The notes beneath the pieces were generated by a model. That model searched no databases, was not told the DNA's origin, and saw only the letters and a program-made list of their open reading frames with translations. Both the position numbers and the translations under genes were made by a program. 64,000 bases of DNA from Epiperipatus broadwayi. Taxonomy: Eukaryota > Onychophora > Udeonychophora > Euonychophora > Peripatidae. The DNA is taken from contig JAQFVV010012544.1 of the NCBI GenBank assembly GCA_028023455.1, positions 2,438,396-2,502,395 on the forward strand. The letters are read 5' to 3'. Every line of letters begins with the position of its first letter. Position 1 is the first letter of the stretch. Shown one piece after another: positions 26,936 through 38,699 of the stretch.

Positions 26936-27112
26936 ATATAATCCATTTTGTTATATTTGGCGAACCTAACTATGAAGCATTAAGTTAATAATTTCCAAGC
27001 ATTAAATATAATCGATTCTATTATATTTGGTATATCAATTGGGATGATTAAATGCCATTCCATTATATTTGGTGCCTCAACTAAGGCTATCAAATAGGCC
27101 GTCCCATTATAA
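26936..27112. repeat. Degenerate tandem repeat next to element G1
   Basis: TTATATTTGG occurs three times at roughly 55-65 bp spacing (near 26,951, 27,022 and 27,063). It is preceded each time by ATT(C/T)(T/C)-type sequence and followed by a CAA/CCTAACTA-like stretch. The units are too diverged to give an exact period. The array abuts the left end of G1. Confidence 0.4.
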
Positions 27113-29136
27113 TATATTATAACGATCGAAATGAAAGTGAAGATCGAATCTAACCGCAAAAACAATATCTGCAACTACCAGGGCGCCATCTAGGCATTTG
27201 AGCCTAGAAAAATTTATAAAGTAGGCAGATATGCGCTGTTAAGATTCCACTTTATTTAAATATTCCGATCGTTAGCCCAAGTCACTAGCTCAGCGGAGAC
27301 ACAGAGATAAAAATCTATAAATTTTATATCTTAAATATAAAAGAATAAAAGCCACTGCCAGAAATTAACACATAAAAATATTTATTTACACACATATAAA
27401 ATAACATTTAAATTTTGAGGAATAAGTTTAACATTTTTAGATTTTTATATTAACTTTTAATTTTACATTTAACTAAGTTTCAATGAGTTTAATATTTTAT
27501 TTAGATAGTCAAGTATGAATAGACTATATAGATCTGCATTTGAAAAGAAAATATTCTTCCCTGATTTAACCTTAGGCAACAAATTTCGTAACCAAACTGG
27601 TGCCAATCCATCTGATACATTCATGTATTCAATGTAGCATGATACGACAACACAAAATACTATATTGTCAGGAATGTACATCTGAACAATAAGTAGAAAT
27701 AGAGAAGACATTGACTCTCCACCAACAGGAATGTGACATCTGTTGGCAAGTAGAACAATAAACAAAAAACTCCATAGGAATGGACTCCATAGGCAAACAG
27801 AGGGTGTGTGGCATATATCTATAATCCTGCCCATAGCGGACCTCATACTACATCTACTAATTACACAAATATATCCAATCCATTGAACCAATTCAACTAC
27901 GAAATGAATAACCCAAGATTACCCTCCCTTAATATAACTTTACAAAACTATATAGCCATTCACGCCCAACTTAAATTTAACATTTAAATACGTTCGCACA
28001 AATGCATTTTATAAAATTTGTTTTAAAATGTTGAGTACAGATCAGCTGCACAGATTCCACGGTCAAAAACATTCCAAATTAAACACAACCGATCAAAATA
28101 CAAAGTCATCGATAAACGTCACTTGCATAGGGAATATACAAATCCCATTAGCATTCATCGTAAGATGCTTGTAGTGATATCGTTGACATATATTCTAATT
28201 GAATGTGAAAACCACAACATTATCAACCGCTAACGAATCTATGCAACGTCTATACCCAACCTAAATTTCATCATTTAAAATTTAAACAATAAACAATTTA
28301 TACAATAAGAAAGAAAAAAAATGGAAATGATTTTTATCAATCGGAAAACATATAAAATTAAACATTATTAATTTGATTTTAAACTTAAAAAAGTCAGATG
28401 GAAGTTCATAAACTTGAACGAAAGTCCTTAATTATTTTAACTTAGAGTTCATGTCAATATAGCTTACGGTAGAAGAGTCCAGGTTTCTGCTTTTAATTCC
28501 CCGATGCCTCCATTGGAAGATAATGTTCTGGAGATGGCATTAGCTGGTTCGAGGTATCACAGTCTTTTCATTTTTCCTTTTTAAATAGAGAGTGTGGTAT
28601 GTGCATCCTACCACCTCTCAAACACCCAACGCTGGAACTGTCCGAAAAAACTGTATTTCCCTTTTTATATTAATCCACACGGATTGACTGAACAAAGACG
28701 CCACTAATCCATCACTTTCGTTAGGGTCCGAGCCAAGGCTTAGTGCTTCCATTGGTCAAGCTAATTTCTTTTTATTTTCTTATCTATTTTTTCATCTGAC
28801 TTTTTAATTACACAGCTTTTAGATAATTAATAAACAATCATTTCCATTTACAGATTACAGAATTAATTAATACCTGTTTTTATTTTAACTTACGTTATTT
28901 TTTTATTAAAATATTTTTATATTTCAATCTTGTATTTTTTTATTAAAAAAAATACGTTCAAATACTTTTTTTTTTGTTTATGAAAAAAATATTTTTAAAG
29001 TTTAGCATCTATGCGAATGTATATACATTTAACAAACATTTTAATTTTAGCGTTTAGTTTTTTACTTTTATTTGCGAACTTTTAAGTTTTTATTTTAAAT
29101 TAATGTAACGACATATTTATATATCGTTACAATATA
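27113..29136 (-). mobile_element. 2-kb element G1 (module order B-A)
   Basis: The ends TATATTATAACGATC (27,113) and ATCGTTACAATATA (to 29,136) are imperfect inverted repeats shared with G2 at 31.2 kb. After the left end both carry GGGCGCCATCTAGGCATTTG and CACTAGCTCAG. Two internal modules follow: B (about 27,490-27,985, starting AGTATGAATAGACTA) and A (about 28,025-28,280, starting TTGAGTACAGATCAG). The modules resemble each other at their starts. A TATA-like AATATAAAAAG lies on the minus strand at about 28,672-28,681, some 460 bp inside the right end. Beginning TGTAAC and carrying an internal TATA box, it could be a long solo LTR or a non-autonomous element transcribed leftward. The 140-codon minus frame over module B (27,469-27,891) has no motif I recognise. 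Confidence 0.65.
28672..28681 (-). promoter_or_regulatory. TATA-like box in G1
   Basis: Minus-strand AATATAAAAAG, at the position matching AATATAAAAGG in G2. Conservation of position between two diverged copies supports a real promoter for leftward transcription of the element. Confidence 0.4.
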
Positions 29137-29411
29137 TATATATATATTGTATATTTAGTTGAATGTCACTTTAAAAGGTCCATTTGTTACTATATGAAAT
29201 CATGGTTGTGGAAGATATTTTAATAAAATTTTGTTTTTGGCTACTATTCTAATGTTATATGAATTTCTATTTTATTTATATATCATAATAGATTATATTT
29301 TGAATTTAGCATAAATATATGCACACATTCACTTTAAGAATCGAAATTTTTATTTGTCTTTAAATAAAAATACCCTTATTTTAACTTTAAATAAAAATTA
29401 TTTTATTTTAA
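29137..29411. other. AT-rich non-coding stretch
   Basis: Short AT-rich interval between G1 and family A copy 3; a TA tract follows G1 directly. Confidence 0.4.
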
Positions 29412-29807
29412 CTTAAATAAAAGTGTTAAACCATTAAGCATCACATGATCACATTTCCTATACTAGCACATTAATTGTTGAGTTCAGATTTATATGACTA
29501 TATAAGCTATTGAGCTTAGATTGAAAATATTTTTTGTGTTTTCAATTTCATTTTCATAGTTTTGTAGTTAAGTAGAGATAAAAGGTGGTTGCTAGAGGGT
29601 TGCATTAGATCCTAACATCTAGATGCAGTGCTCTCAGATCCAAAGCTTCTCACTGACGAAGGCCACAAGCCAGAAACTAGTCTGAGGGTATTGGATGAGT
29701 AGGCATTAGATAGGGATTTTATGCACAAGCCTTCTGGCATCCATTGATTACTCTGCTTAGCACAGGTGGCAATACTGTATGGAGAGTTTTGCTCTTAAAT
29801 AAAAGTG
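29412..29807 (-). mobile_element. Family A retroposon, copy 3, simple 5' inversion
   Basis: Perfect 14-bp direct repeats CTTAAATAAAAGTG (29,412-29,425 and 29,794-29,807) bound a 368-bp body. The left about 50 bp is the family tail (complement), ending ACTAGCACATTAATTGTT. The rest, from about 29,480 to 29,793, is the inverted 5' part of the element and includes the hammerhead-like core on the plus strand at 29,647-29,688. Unlike the other copies it does not contain both arms, so it shows the family's central sequence only once. This is the layout expected from twin priming with little overlap, and it is the best guide to the uninverted parent. Confidence 0.85.
29647..29688 (+). ncRNA. Hammerhead-ribozyme-like core in family A (copy 3)
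   Basis: CTGACGA (29,653-29,659) is followed by GGC-CACAA-GCC stem II, GAAA (29,673-29,676), a palindromic CTAG in the stem III position, and T-C at the expected cleavage site (29,681-29,682). Stem I pairs TTCTCA (29,647-29,652) with TGAGGG (29,683-29,688): four Watson-Crick pairs and two G-U. One weakness is an A-A mismatch at the base of stem II where G-C is usual. A very short stem III is known in hammerheads of Penelope-like elements and retrozymes, which act as dimers. Cleavage activity is not shown by sequence alone. Confidence 0.5.
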
Positions 29808-31183
29808 CTGTTACTTTAATTTTAGCCAGGAATATTTATTTTTATTTTTATACTTTTAATTCTTTATTCAGATAAAAAACATATTTAAACAAAGTTTGTC
29901 CAAGTAAAAAAAAAACAACTACAGGATATCAAATTAAGATTTTTACGTAAAATCAATTGAAATCAAAGATAAAAATTTGCATCACATTATTCTACTATTA
30001 AAACTAATTACTTGGAAGTGATCTATTATCTTGGATTTGTAATTAAGCTTTGTTATACATTTTATTTCCTTATCTTAATATTTTAGTTTATTTAAAAAAC
30101 AAATATTTTATTAAAAAACTGGTTTTAATTATGAGATTTAAAATTCTTTAGAAAAAGTTCTAGGCATAAATAGGCATCAACAGTCAGCTTATCTTGTGCT
30201 CATTTCTTTCTTTCTTTCATTTCGTTCCTGCATTATGCTGATCATTAATAGAAAACTTTCCTTCCATACTAATATGCAACTAACAAGAATCTTCCTCAGA
30301 CACCAAGAAATTTTTCATATATTGTTAGTTTACACCTAGCAATATCTTCCAACACGTATAGAACCAACATGAAGTCAACCATATGCCAACCATATAAAAT
30401 CTACAATTATCAATGGCGTAAATGTTAAATAAGTGAAAAACTAATTATGTCCTAGTAAGAAAAAGACAGGATTCTATAACACTAACTTCAACTCAGAATT
30501 TTCATACAGAGTTCTTCCAAAATAAAATCAAATAGGCAAAAAAATTGTATGTAAAAGAAATAAATCTTTTATTATTGCTGCTAAACTTTGCTGATTGCTA
30601 TTAAAAGATTGATCCAAGGTAAATTAATAGAAGTCATTTTACTTTCTAAACATTGCATGACCTTGATTTAAATTCTAAATGAACTTTCTTTTATCTATAG
30701 ACTTATATTATTATTTATTTTACCATGATCTCTTATTTAATATTTTTTACTATTTATTTTTTAAAGTAACAAATATTATTAAATTATAATTATGAATTTG
30801 TGTTGTATGATATTATTATAATGCTAGTTTTAAAAGTTTAAAATAGAAAGCAATTTTTGAGGACTCTTCACAACTAAATTTACTTTAAAAAATATTTAAC
30901 CAGAATAAATAGTTTAACTAATATTATTGGTGCAAACCATATAAATATAAATCAGAATAGGAATATCAATGTGGATTATTATTTCAAAATTAATATCTCT
31001 GAATATTAACAGATTTTAAACATTTAAGTGGGATTAATATTTAAGTATTTCATTTAAAATAAAAAGGGGAGGACTGCAGCCAATTGAAGCTGACACTGGA
31101 ATGTATCTATATTTATCACTTTGTTAAAATAGACTTGACTTTTGAATAAAAGTTTAAACATATTCTAGCTTTTTTATGATATA
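29808..31183. other. AT-rich non-coding stretch
   Basis: No supported gene or element. The small block at 31,065-31,110 is less AT-rich but unassigned. Confidence 0.45.
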
Positions 31184-33346
31184 TATATTATAACGATCTG
31201 GGATTTGAGACTTAATGTAATCTTCACTACAGGGCGCCATCTAGGCATTTGAACCTAAAAAAATTTATAAAGTAGGCAGATACGTAAGTCAAAAAAAAAT
31301 TTTTTATTTTATTTTATATATTTTGATATCCGGTCGTTAGCCCATTGTCACTAGCTCAGTGGAACAGCAGAGATTTGTATTTTATATTAAATTCCTATCT
31401 AAGATATATATAAAAAAAGAATAAAATAAGCCACTGACAGTAATTATACACACAAACATTTATTAACGCACATATAAATTTTGAATCATTTTAACATTAC
31501 TTTTACTTTATAATTTTAACTTGATTTTAGAATTTGATTTTACATTTTAATTTTTATAAGTTTGCATTTTAATTTTTATAAGTTCGCACAGATGGATTTA
31601 TAAAATGTGTTTTTAATGTTGAGTATAGATCAGTTACATAGATTACATGGCCAAAAAACATTCCAAAATAAACACAAACGATCAAAAAACAAAGTCATTG
31701 ATACCGTCAATTGCATAGGGAATACAAGAAACCCAATGGTATTCATCATAAGATACCACATTGACACCAATAACTTAAAAGACATCCGAATAAATACATT
31801 TTAGATACTCACCATAAGGTATCATTATTTACCGAATGTCTATATATTTTGATCAAATATGAAAACCAAAAACATAATTAACCGATAACGAATCCATGCA
31901 ACGTCCATACCCAACTTAAATTTAATGCATTTTTATTTAGAGTGTTGAGTATGAATAGACTACATAGATTTGCATTTGAAAGAAAATATTCTATCCTTAT
32001 TTAACCTTAGGTCAAAAGTTCGCAGCTAAACCTGCGTCAATCCATCTGATATATCGATGTGTTCAATGTAATACGAAATACACAGCACAATTAGGTTAAG
32101 AGAAGAAATTGCTTCTCGTCAGATAGGAATACTACATCTATCTGACAATAAGAGCAATAAAAAAAACTCCATAGAAAGGAACTGCGGTCTCCGTCTTATA
32201 ATTCCTTTCATAGGCAAAATGTGTATGTGCGGCTTATAAAGCGATTCTGCCCATAGCGAATCTCATACTACATCTACTAATTACACCAATATATCTAATC
32301 CATTGACCCAATTCAACTATGAAACAAATAACCTAAGATTACCCTCCCCTAATATAACTTTACAAATCTATACAGCCATTCACGCCCGACTTAAGTTTAA
32401 CATTTATATAATTTAATTTAACGAAAAACAGAAATCATAATAAAAACTTAAAGAACAAAAAAAAATAAATGGAAATGATTTTACAAAAAAGAAATACATC
32501 AAATAAAATTATAACTAATTTAGTCAGATAGGAAATTCTTCTATTTAAAATATTGAAACGTTTAGCATTTAGAGTTCTTTTGTTTAGAAATGTTCATTAA
32601 TTATATATTTCTTACTGTTTTGAAAAATGTCCGTAGTCTCTGATTTCTTGTAATGGAAGGTGTTAATTCCCACAAAGTCATAAGGAGATCAGTGTGCAGT
32701 TAACCGTTGGTCCTTTATGGTTGATGGTATTCTTCCGGACCTTGATGTCCTGTGGTCCACAATATTGGAAAACGATGTTTCATTTTTTTTAACAACTGAA
32801 GGAATTGAAAGTGCATCTTTCAATCCCTTCTCCTCCAACCCTCTCCAACTTAACACATATCTGTCCTCTCTTAAAAACTATTAAACCAATCTTTTCCTTT
32901 TATATTAATTTTAAGGATTCAATTGACATTATGTCATCGATGTGATGGTCCTTTCGCTGAGGTCCGATTCCATTGTTTTTCTCTCCTATCTGACCTTTGC
33001 TTATACATTTTAAATGCCCAAGGGCTAGTTTATATTTAACTAATTAAAACAATCATTTCCATTTTCTTATTAATTAATGTGTTTTCCAAACTTAAAGATA
33101 TATTTTTATCTCTAAATCTTTTTGAGTTTTTGTTTTTAAAATACTTTTTCTATTTTTAATAAAGTTTTATTTTAATAGTTTTTTTTTTCATCTGTGCGAT
33201 TTTATATATATATATGAGTTTAGTATAGAATTTTAATTTTCAATTTTCAATTCTTAAAAAAAAAAAAGTTTTATTTGCGAACTTTTATTTTTTCATGTTT
33301 AATAATAAAAAACAATGTAACATACGTATGTGCCTGTTACAATATA
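31184..33346 (-). mobile_element. 2-kb element G2 (module order A-B)
   Basis: It has the same ends as G1 (TATATTATAACGATC at 31,184; GTTACAATATA to 33,346), the same GGGCGCCATCTAGGCATTTG and CACTAGCTCAG near the left end, and the same two modules, but in the opposite order: A at about 31,615-31,930 and B at about 31,941-32,405. After B come ATTCACGCCCGACTTAAG and an AT-rich right half with minus-strand TATA-like AATATAAAAGG near 32,897-32,905. The right end begins, on the minus strand, TGTAAC and soon GTTACA, forming a small terminal hairpin as in G1. No protein motif was found. Solo LTR or non-autonomous retroelement remain the best guesses. Confidence 0.65.
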
Positions 33347-34305
33347 TATATATGGTAAAGAGGATGCCGATATAGTTGTATGTATTTAATAAAATATTTT
33401 CTAAAGATTTTATGCATCTTATTTTATAGTTATATTTTAACATATGACCATTATTGACTAATGTTTCACATGCTTATTATTGGATTTTGAATTAGAGATT
33501 TAAGTAGAATTAATTATCTACATGATTATCTTTTCATATGTAGTCCAAGTATTTATAAAAGAGATATGTAATTCTATTATTAATTTATATGATGGTGATT
33601 GTTTGGATAGTACTGAGTGAATGTGACTGTGATAAGATGCTTGATTGAAATCTATGTTATTGTCACTGCTAAGTAAAATTCAGAAAAAATATTTATGCAA
33701 GCATATGCAAACTTAGCTTTAACATGCATAAGTAACTTTTATTTAACAGCTAAGATTATCAATTCACTATTGAAACTTGATCCCTGATGATGTTCAAAAA
33801 GGTATTAGAAATTATATATATTTGTATACAAAATCTAAGGTCTAGAATCAGTAACCATTGAAGAAATTTAATATAAAGAGATTAAATAACAGTTAATTGA
33901 TCCTAGTTAGCTATAGAATACAATAACTAAAAATTATTGTAACATGTGTTTTAATATAACCTAATGAATTTCTAATAAATTTTATTTTCTTTATTTAGTA
34001 GATCTCTTTTATTAATCATTATTGAAATCTGTACTAGTATTCTGTTGTTGACCAACTGGATATTCTAAGGAATCTCTAGATCTTAATGATCTAATGGACA
34101 TAAATTAAAGTACTAGTTGTAGTTGAGCCTTGTAAAGATTTAGTTATATGTTCTCACTAGTAAATTATAATCTTACTAGATAAATGTCAGTAGTCTAACA
34201 CTTAATGAATACTAATATTTTAATGTTAAGACATTCTAAATGGTGAGTCAAGTGGAGCCTTCTGGTGATGAATGTTGGATATACTTGAACATTTTTTAAT
34301 ACTTC

Positions 34306-34308
<3 letters not shown>
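33347..34308. other. AT-rich non-coding stretch
   Basis: No gene recognised. Ends in an (AT)n tract at about 34,309-34,346. Confidence 0.5.

Positions 34309-34346
<38 letters not shown>
34309..34346. repeat. (AT)n microsatellite
   Basis: TA dinucleotides followed by a short (TG)n run. A second TA tract lies at about 34,499-34,523, directly left of element E. Confidence 0.9.
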
Positions 34347-34348
<2 letters not shown>

Positions 34349-34536
34349 TGTGTGTGTGTAATGATATTCTTATTCGATATCTATATTTTTCCGAAGTTAT
34401 GTACATAATAATTAAATAATAATATATATTTATGCTACTGTATTTATTAATATTTAATTACAAGATTACATATATATATAATAGATGAAATACATAGGCT
34501 TATATATATATATATATATATATGTGTCTATATATG

Positions 34537-34834
34537 TAATAGACAGGGTATGAGCACAGACTTTCACATGACCCACCACTCTCCACACTATCTCATTAAA
34601 GTAGGAGGATTAAAGTAGGAGGATTTGCTATCTTAATATATATCTGAGCACTTGTAGCATATATGTGTAGAGATGGTAATCTGGACCAACTGATGATTGC
34701 TGGTTTAGCATGAAATACGTATATTGGTGATTATTTATCTTTTCGACATATGTGTGTTCAGGTGTATCAGTGTTATGAGATAGTGTGGAGAGTGGTGGGT
34801 CATGTGAAAGTCTGTTCTCATACCCTGTCTATTA
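34537..34834. mobile_element. Element E: 298 bp, 60-bp inverted ends
   Basis: Positions 34,537-34,596 and 34,775-34,834 are inverted repeats matching at 59 of 60 positions, starting TAATAGACAGGGTATGAG. The near identity implies a recent origin. Both sides are TA repeats, so the target duplication cannot be read. The 178-bp centre holds a 14-bp tandem duplication (AAAGTAGGAGGATT, about 34,598-34,625) and a hammerhead-like core at 34,676-34,733. No coding sequence. It could be a MITE or another foldback retroposon. Confidence 0.85.
34676..34733 (+). ncRNA. Hammerhead-ribozyme-like core in element E
   Basis: CTGATGA (34,690-34,696), stem II TGCT-GGTTT-AGCA (34,698-34,710), GAAA (34,712-34,715), palindromic TACGTA as minimal stem III, T-A at the cleavage position (34,722-34,723), then TTGGT pairing with ACCAA (34,685-34,689) as stem I. 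Beyond a 3-nt bulge (TGG) stem I continues with TAATC pairing GATTA (34,729-34,733). A bulged stem I is where natural hammerheads place their tertiary contact. The base of stem II is a T-T mismatch where G-C is usual. Fit to the consensus is otherwise good; activity is inferred, not shown. Confidence 0.45.
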
Positions 34835-34879
34835 TATATATATATATATGGGGGGGTATAACTGATACACTTTTAAAAA

Positions 34880-36775
34880 CTGCAACAAAGATAGCTGGTA
34901 GAAAAAGCAGCAATTAACCAATAAAATTTCTACTGAGACTAAAGAATTTTTGAAGAAAAGAAGGAATATAAAGATATACAAAAATGATGCATTAAAAAGG
35001 ACTGAATACCTTGAATTTTGTAAAATGGTGTGGAAAAGAATTGAAAATGATATAAGAAAGCATAACTGTGAACTAGCAAGGAAAGCAGTAGAAGAGAATT
35101 AAAGTCTCAAGAGTGTAAAACAACTGTTTGGTATTGGTAGGAAATTTATATCTACAATAAGAAAAAAAGATGGAATTATTATTAAAAACAGAGATGACAT
35201 CATGAAATAGGTAGAAGACTTCTGTCAAGAATTATATAGTAATAAAGAACAAGCACCTTCTATATCTCTTATATCTTCTGAATTGCCCAGAATTTTAAAT
35301 GAAGAAGTGAGACATGCAATTAAATTTATGAAGAAAGGAAAGGCTCCAGATAATAATGGAATTATAATTGATGTTTTAAAAGAAGCAGGTGAAGAAATAT
35401 AATTTTTTTAGCAAACTTATATACTAAATGTCTGAATGGTAAAGATGTACCAGATGATTGGAAGAATGCAGTATTAATATTAATATTTTAAAAAGGTGAT
35501 AAAGAAGATATTAAAAATTACAGACCTATCAGCCTTTTATCAGTTTTATACAAAAATTTTACCAAGATAATTACAACTTGTCTACAGAGAACATTGGATT
35601 TCAACAACCAAGAGAATAAGATGAATTTAAAAGTCATTTTAGTACAGTATATCATATCCAGGTATTGAGAGATGTTATAGAAATGACAAACGAAAATGAG
35701 TTGCCATTATGCTTTGGATCTGTAGATTATGAAAAGGCATTTCATTCTCTAAACATTTCTTCAGTGATTAAAGCATTGGATCATTAGGGTATAAATCCAG
35801 GATATTGTCATATTTTAAAGAATATTTATAAAAATGCAATAGCAACAATTAGATTACATAATGATACTAGGAAAGTCAACATTGAGAAGGGTTTAAGGCA
35901 GGGTGATTTCATGTCTCCAAAACTTTAGAGCAGTGCTGCAAGAAGTATTTTGTGGAGTAAAATGAAAATCTAAAGAAGTGAAAATAAATGAACATTATTT
36001 GTCATTTAGATTTTGCAGATGATGTAGTTATTTTTATAAATAATGCTTTAGATCTGCAGGAAATGTTGCAGGAGTTATCAGATGAAAGTAGGAAAGTAGG
36101 ACTAAAGATAAATGTTAAAAAGTCTAAAGTAATGTTCAATGGATTTTCTCAAAATATGAAAATAAAGATTGATTATGATGAGTTATAAGATGTTAACAGC
36201 TACAAATATCTTGGTAAGATTATTAATACAGATGGAAACACAATTGATGAAATTAATTATAGAATTAAACTTGGTTGAAATGCTTTTGGTAAAAATAACT
36301 TGATACTAAAAGGAAATATGCCTATGTGTTTGAAAAGGAAGATTTTTAATAAATGTGTTTTACCAGTTCTTACTTATGGGTCTGAGACTTGGACACTTAA
36401 TAGAAGAGCAATACATAGACTCAAAGAAGTATGGAGAGATGCATGTTAGGAGTAACAAGAACAGATTGGAAACAATATATGGATAAGAGAACAAACAGGT
36501 GTTACTGGCCTCATTGAAAAATTAAAACACTAAAGTGAAGTTGGGCTGAACATATTGCTAGAAGAAATGATAATAGATGGGCAATGAAATCTTAAACAGG
36601 ATTCCAAGAGATTGTAAAATACCCAGAAAGAGACCATATGTGAGGTGGATGGATGAAATAAGAAAGTGTGCAGGGGTGATGTGGAAAAGAGAATCTAAAG
36701 ATTGAAGAAGTTGGATTGAACTTGGAGAGACCTTCATCCTACAATGTATTGATAATGGTTAATGATAATAATGAT
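34880..36775 (+). pseudogene. RTE-type LINE, 5'-truncated and frameshifted, copy 2
   Basis: The segment encodes, over several frames, the linker and reverse transcriptase of an RTE-clade LINE. Readable motifs in order are: KGKAPDNNGI near 35,340; YRPISLLSVLYKNFTKIIT near 35,520-35,570; motif A VDYEKAF near 35,722; the KGLRQGDFMSPKL loop near 35,890; catalytic FADD at 36,012-36,023; LTYGSETWTLNRRA near 36,370; and a C-terminal basic region before a final DNG and stop near 36,760. It ends in TGATAATG-type repeats, as RTE 3' ends do. The endonuclease is missing. Stops and frameshifts make it inactive. Confidence 0.85.
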
Positions 36776-38027
36776 GTGTGTGTACATTATAACTTATGAG
36801 CATTTGTTAATGATATATGTGTATTTATGAGTTTGTATGTTTCAATTTAGGCCAAATCTTTAAATATTTCAAGTATTTATTTCAAGTAGTTTATATATAA
36901 TCAACTCAGATTATCATTCAATATTTGGTAGAACAAATGAGAAAATCTTGTCAAACAACTAGTAAGTTTAGTGATTGCCCATATTCATTTATGCTAACGA
37001 TGATGGTGAAAATAGATGCAACATAACTATTTAATCCAAAAAATTCTGCACTTAATAGTGATAATAGTTAAAGAAAAAAATTGTCGTGTTTTTCAACTAT
37101 CATTAATAGTAAAAAAAAAATTTATGTTAATAATTTTAGCAACCACATTGGAAATTATCAGGTATCTATATTTTAAAGTATTTTCCAAACAATAAATAAA
37201 AAAATTCTGTAAACATAAAAATATACCTTTATGTTCTTTCATTTAATGATTTTGGACATTAACTTTTCTCAATAAATAAAAAAAGTTGTTGATATTCAGG
37301 AACAACTTATTATATTTTATAAAATTCCATTTCTATAATACTCAAATTTTTTAAGGGATCATCTTCATTACATTTTGTTGATTTTAACAACTATTGAAGA
37401 AAATTTTTTTAAACTTCTATCTTTTAAATTGTTTATAGATGAAATTGAAAAATATATTTTTACTCGTCAATTACATTTTGATTACCTGGATGTCTTAGAT
37501 ACAATGCATTCAGTGAAAGTAAAGATTTAATTCCTGTGATTGTTAAAAAAATCATTTGTGTCCCAATACCATCTGTTGTCCAGATATTATTTGGTATCTA
37601 TAAAGAACTCTGATTCAAAATGGATTACATTCAATTAGAATAGCTGTTCAGAAGTCTTCCTCATGTTGACAGTGATAGTATTTCATATATTGTCATCTTA
37701 GATATGTTTTAAGGCATCTGGATCCTGAAACAATTTCCAATACAACATTAAAAATACTATTAAACAAGATTTATTTTCATTTAGTATTTTACAAGAGAAT
37801 ATAATAAGTATGACTGATTTGATAAACTGTGTGCTATGCAATAGGGATATGTTATGATTTCTCAAAAGACAAAAATCAGAACTTACATAATTCAATAATA
37901 CACTTATGTAAGTTAGTGACTTAGATGAGTTATTGTTAACTTTAATAAAAATATCTATTTCAAAAATATTTCTCAAGCAACAAGTATCTCAAACATTCAA
38001 TCACTACAAAGTTTTTATTATAATCAT
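36776..38027. other. AT-rich non-coding stretch
   Basis: Nothing recognised beyond the LINE tail at its left edge. Confidence 0.5.
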
Positions 38028-38193
38028 TATTTACTAAGGCAATAAACCTAAAACATGTGCAGTTGAAAATGCAAAGGTAGGAACCTCTACAGGTCTTAAT
38101 CACAAGCTTACACATTGGTGGTTAAGACCTGTAGAGGTCCCTACCTTCGCATTTTCAACTGCACATGCTTTAGGTTTATTGCCTTAGTAAATA
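38028..38193. repeat. Palindrome C with 72-bp arms
   Basis: Positions 38,028-38,099 and 38,122-38,193 pair without gaps and with about three mismatches. The outer end reads TATTTACTAAGGCAATAAAC and the inner arm CCTCTACAGGTCTTAA. The 22-bp spacer is unique. No target duplication is evident. A young foldback element or an inverted duplication. Confidence 0.85.
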
Positions 38194-38699
38194 TTACTTA
38201 TGTAGCATTAAATAAATTTATAATTATTATTATTAATTGGTAAGATTATCTGTAGTGAGTATGAAAAATAGCTTTTTATGACAATTGCAAAAAATTATTT
38301 TAGATCAGGAAAACAAACAAAAAAAACATTCTGATAAAAAAAGTATTTTATAGATGATATGTGAAACTATTTATCTCTGGATAAAGTAAATGAAGTATTT
38401 AGAAGATGATACAAAAAAATGGCTTGCAGCTCCTAATTTTTATAATGTCATTATATGATTAGATTCTTACATCATATGATGTTTGAGCACTTAAGTGAAT
38501 TTTTTTATTTTAATTAGCTGAAAACCAATCTATATATTTTTATCACTAGTTTGTCATTACACTAAACCACACAGAAAAAATACTGCCATTAACATTTATC
38601 ATTTATCCTTGTATTAGTGGAAACCAAATTCAATACAAGTGTCAACTTAAACACTTTTAAGTGGAATAATTGAAAATGTATGTCCATTCAACAAGATTT

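Noticed and set aside
27469-27891. 140-codon minus-strand frame in element G1
   Set aside because: The homologous module in G2 does not keep this frame open, so it is probably not coding.
32100-32130. Minus-strand CTGACGAGAAG in element G2 as a hammerhead start
   Set aside because: A stem II can form but GAAA does not follow it, and the homologous place in G1 lacks the motif.
27113-33346. G1 and G2 as the two LTRs of one retrotransposon
   Set aside because: They are too diverged, have different internal order, and the 2 kb between them is AT-rich non-coding DNA with family A copy 3 and no gag or pol motif.
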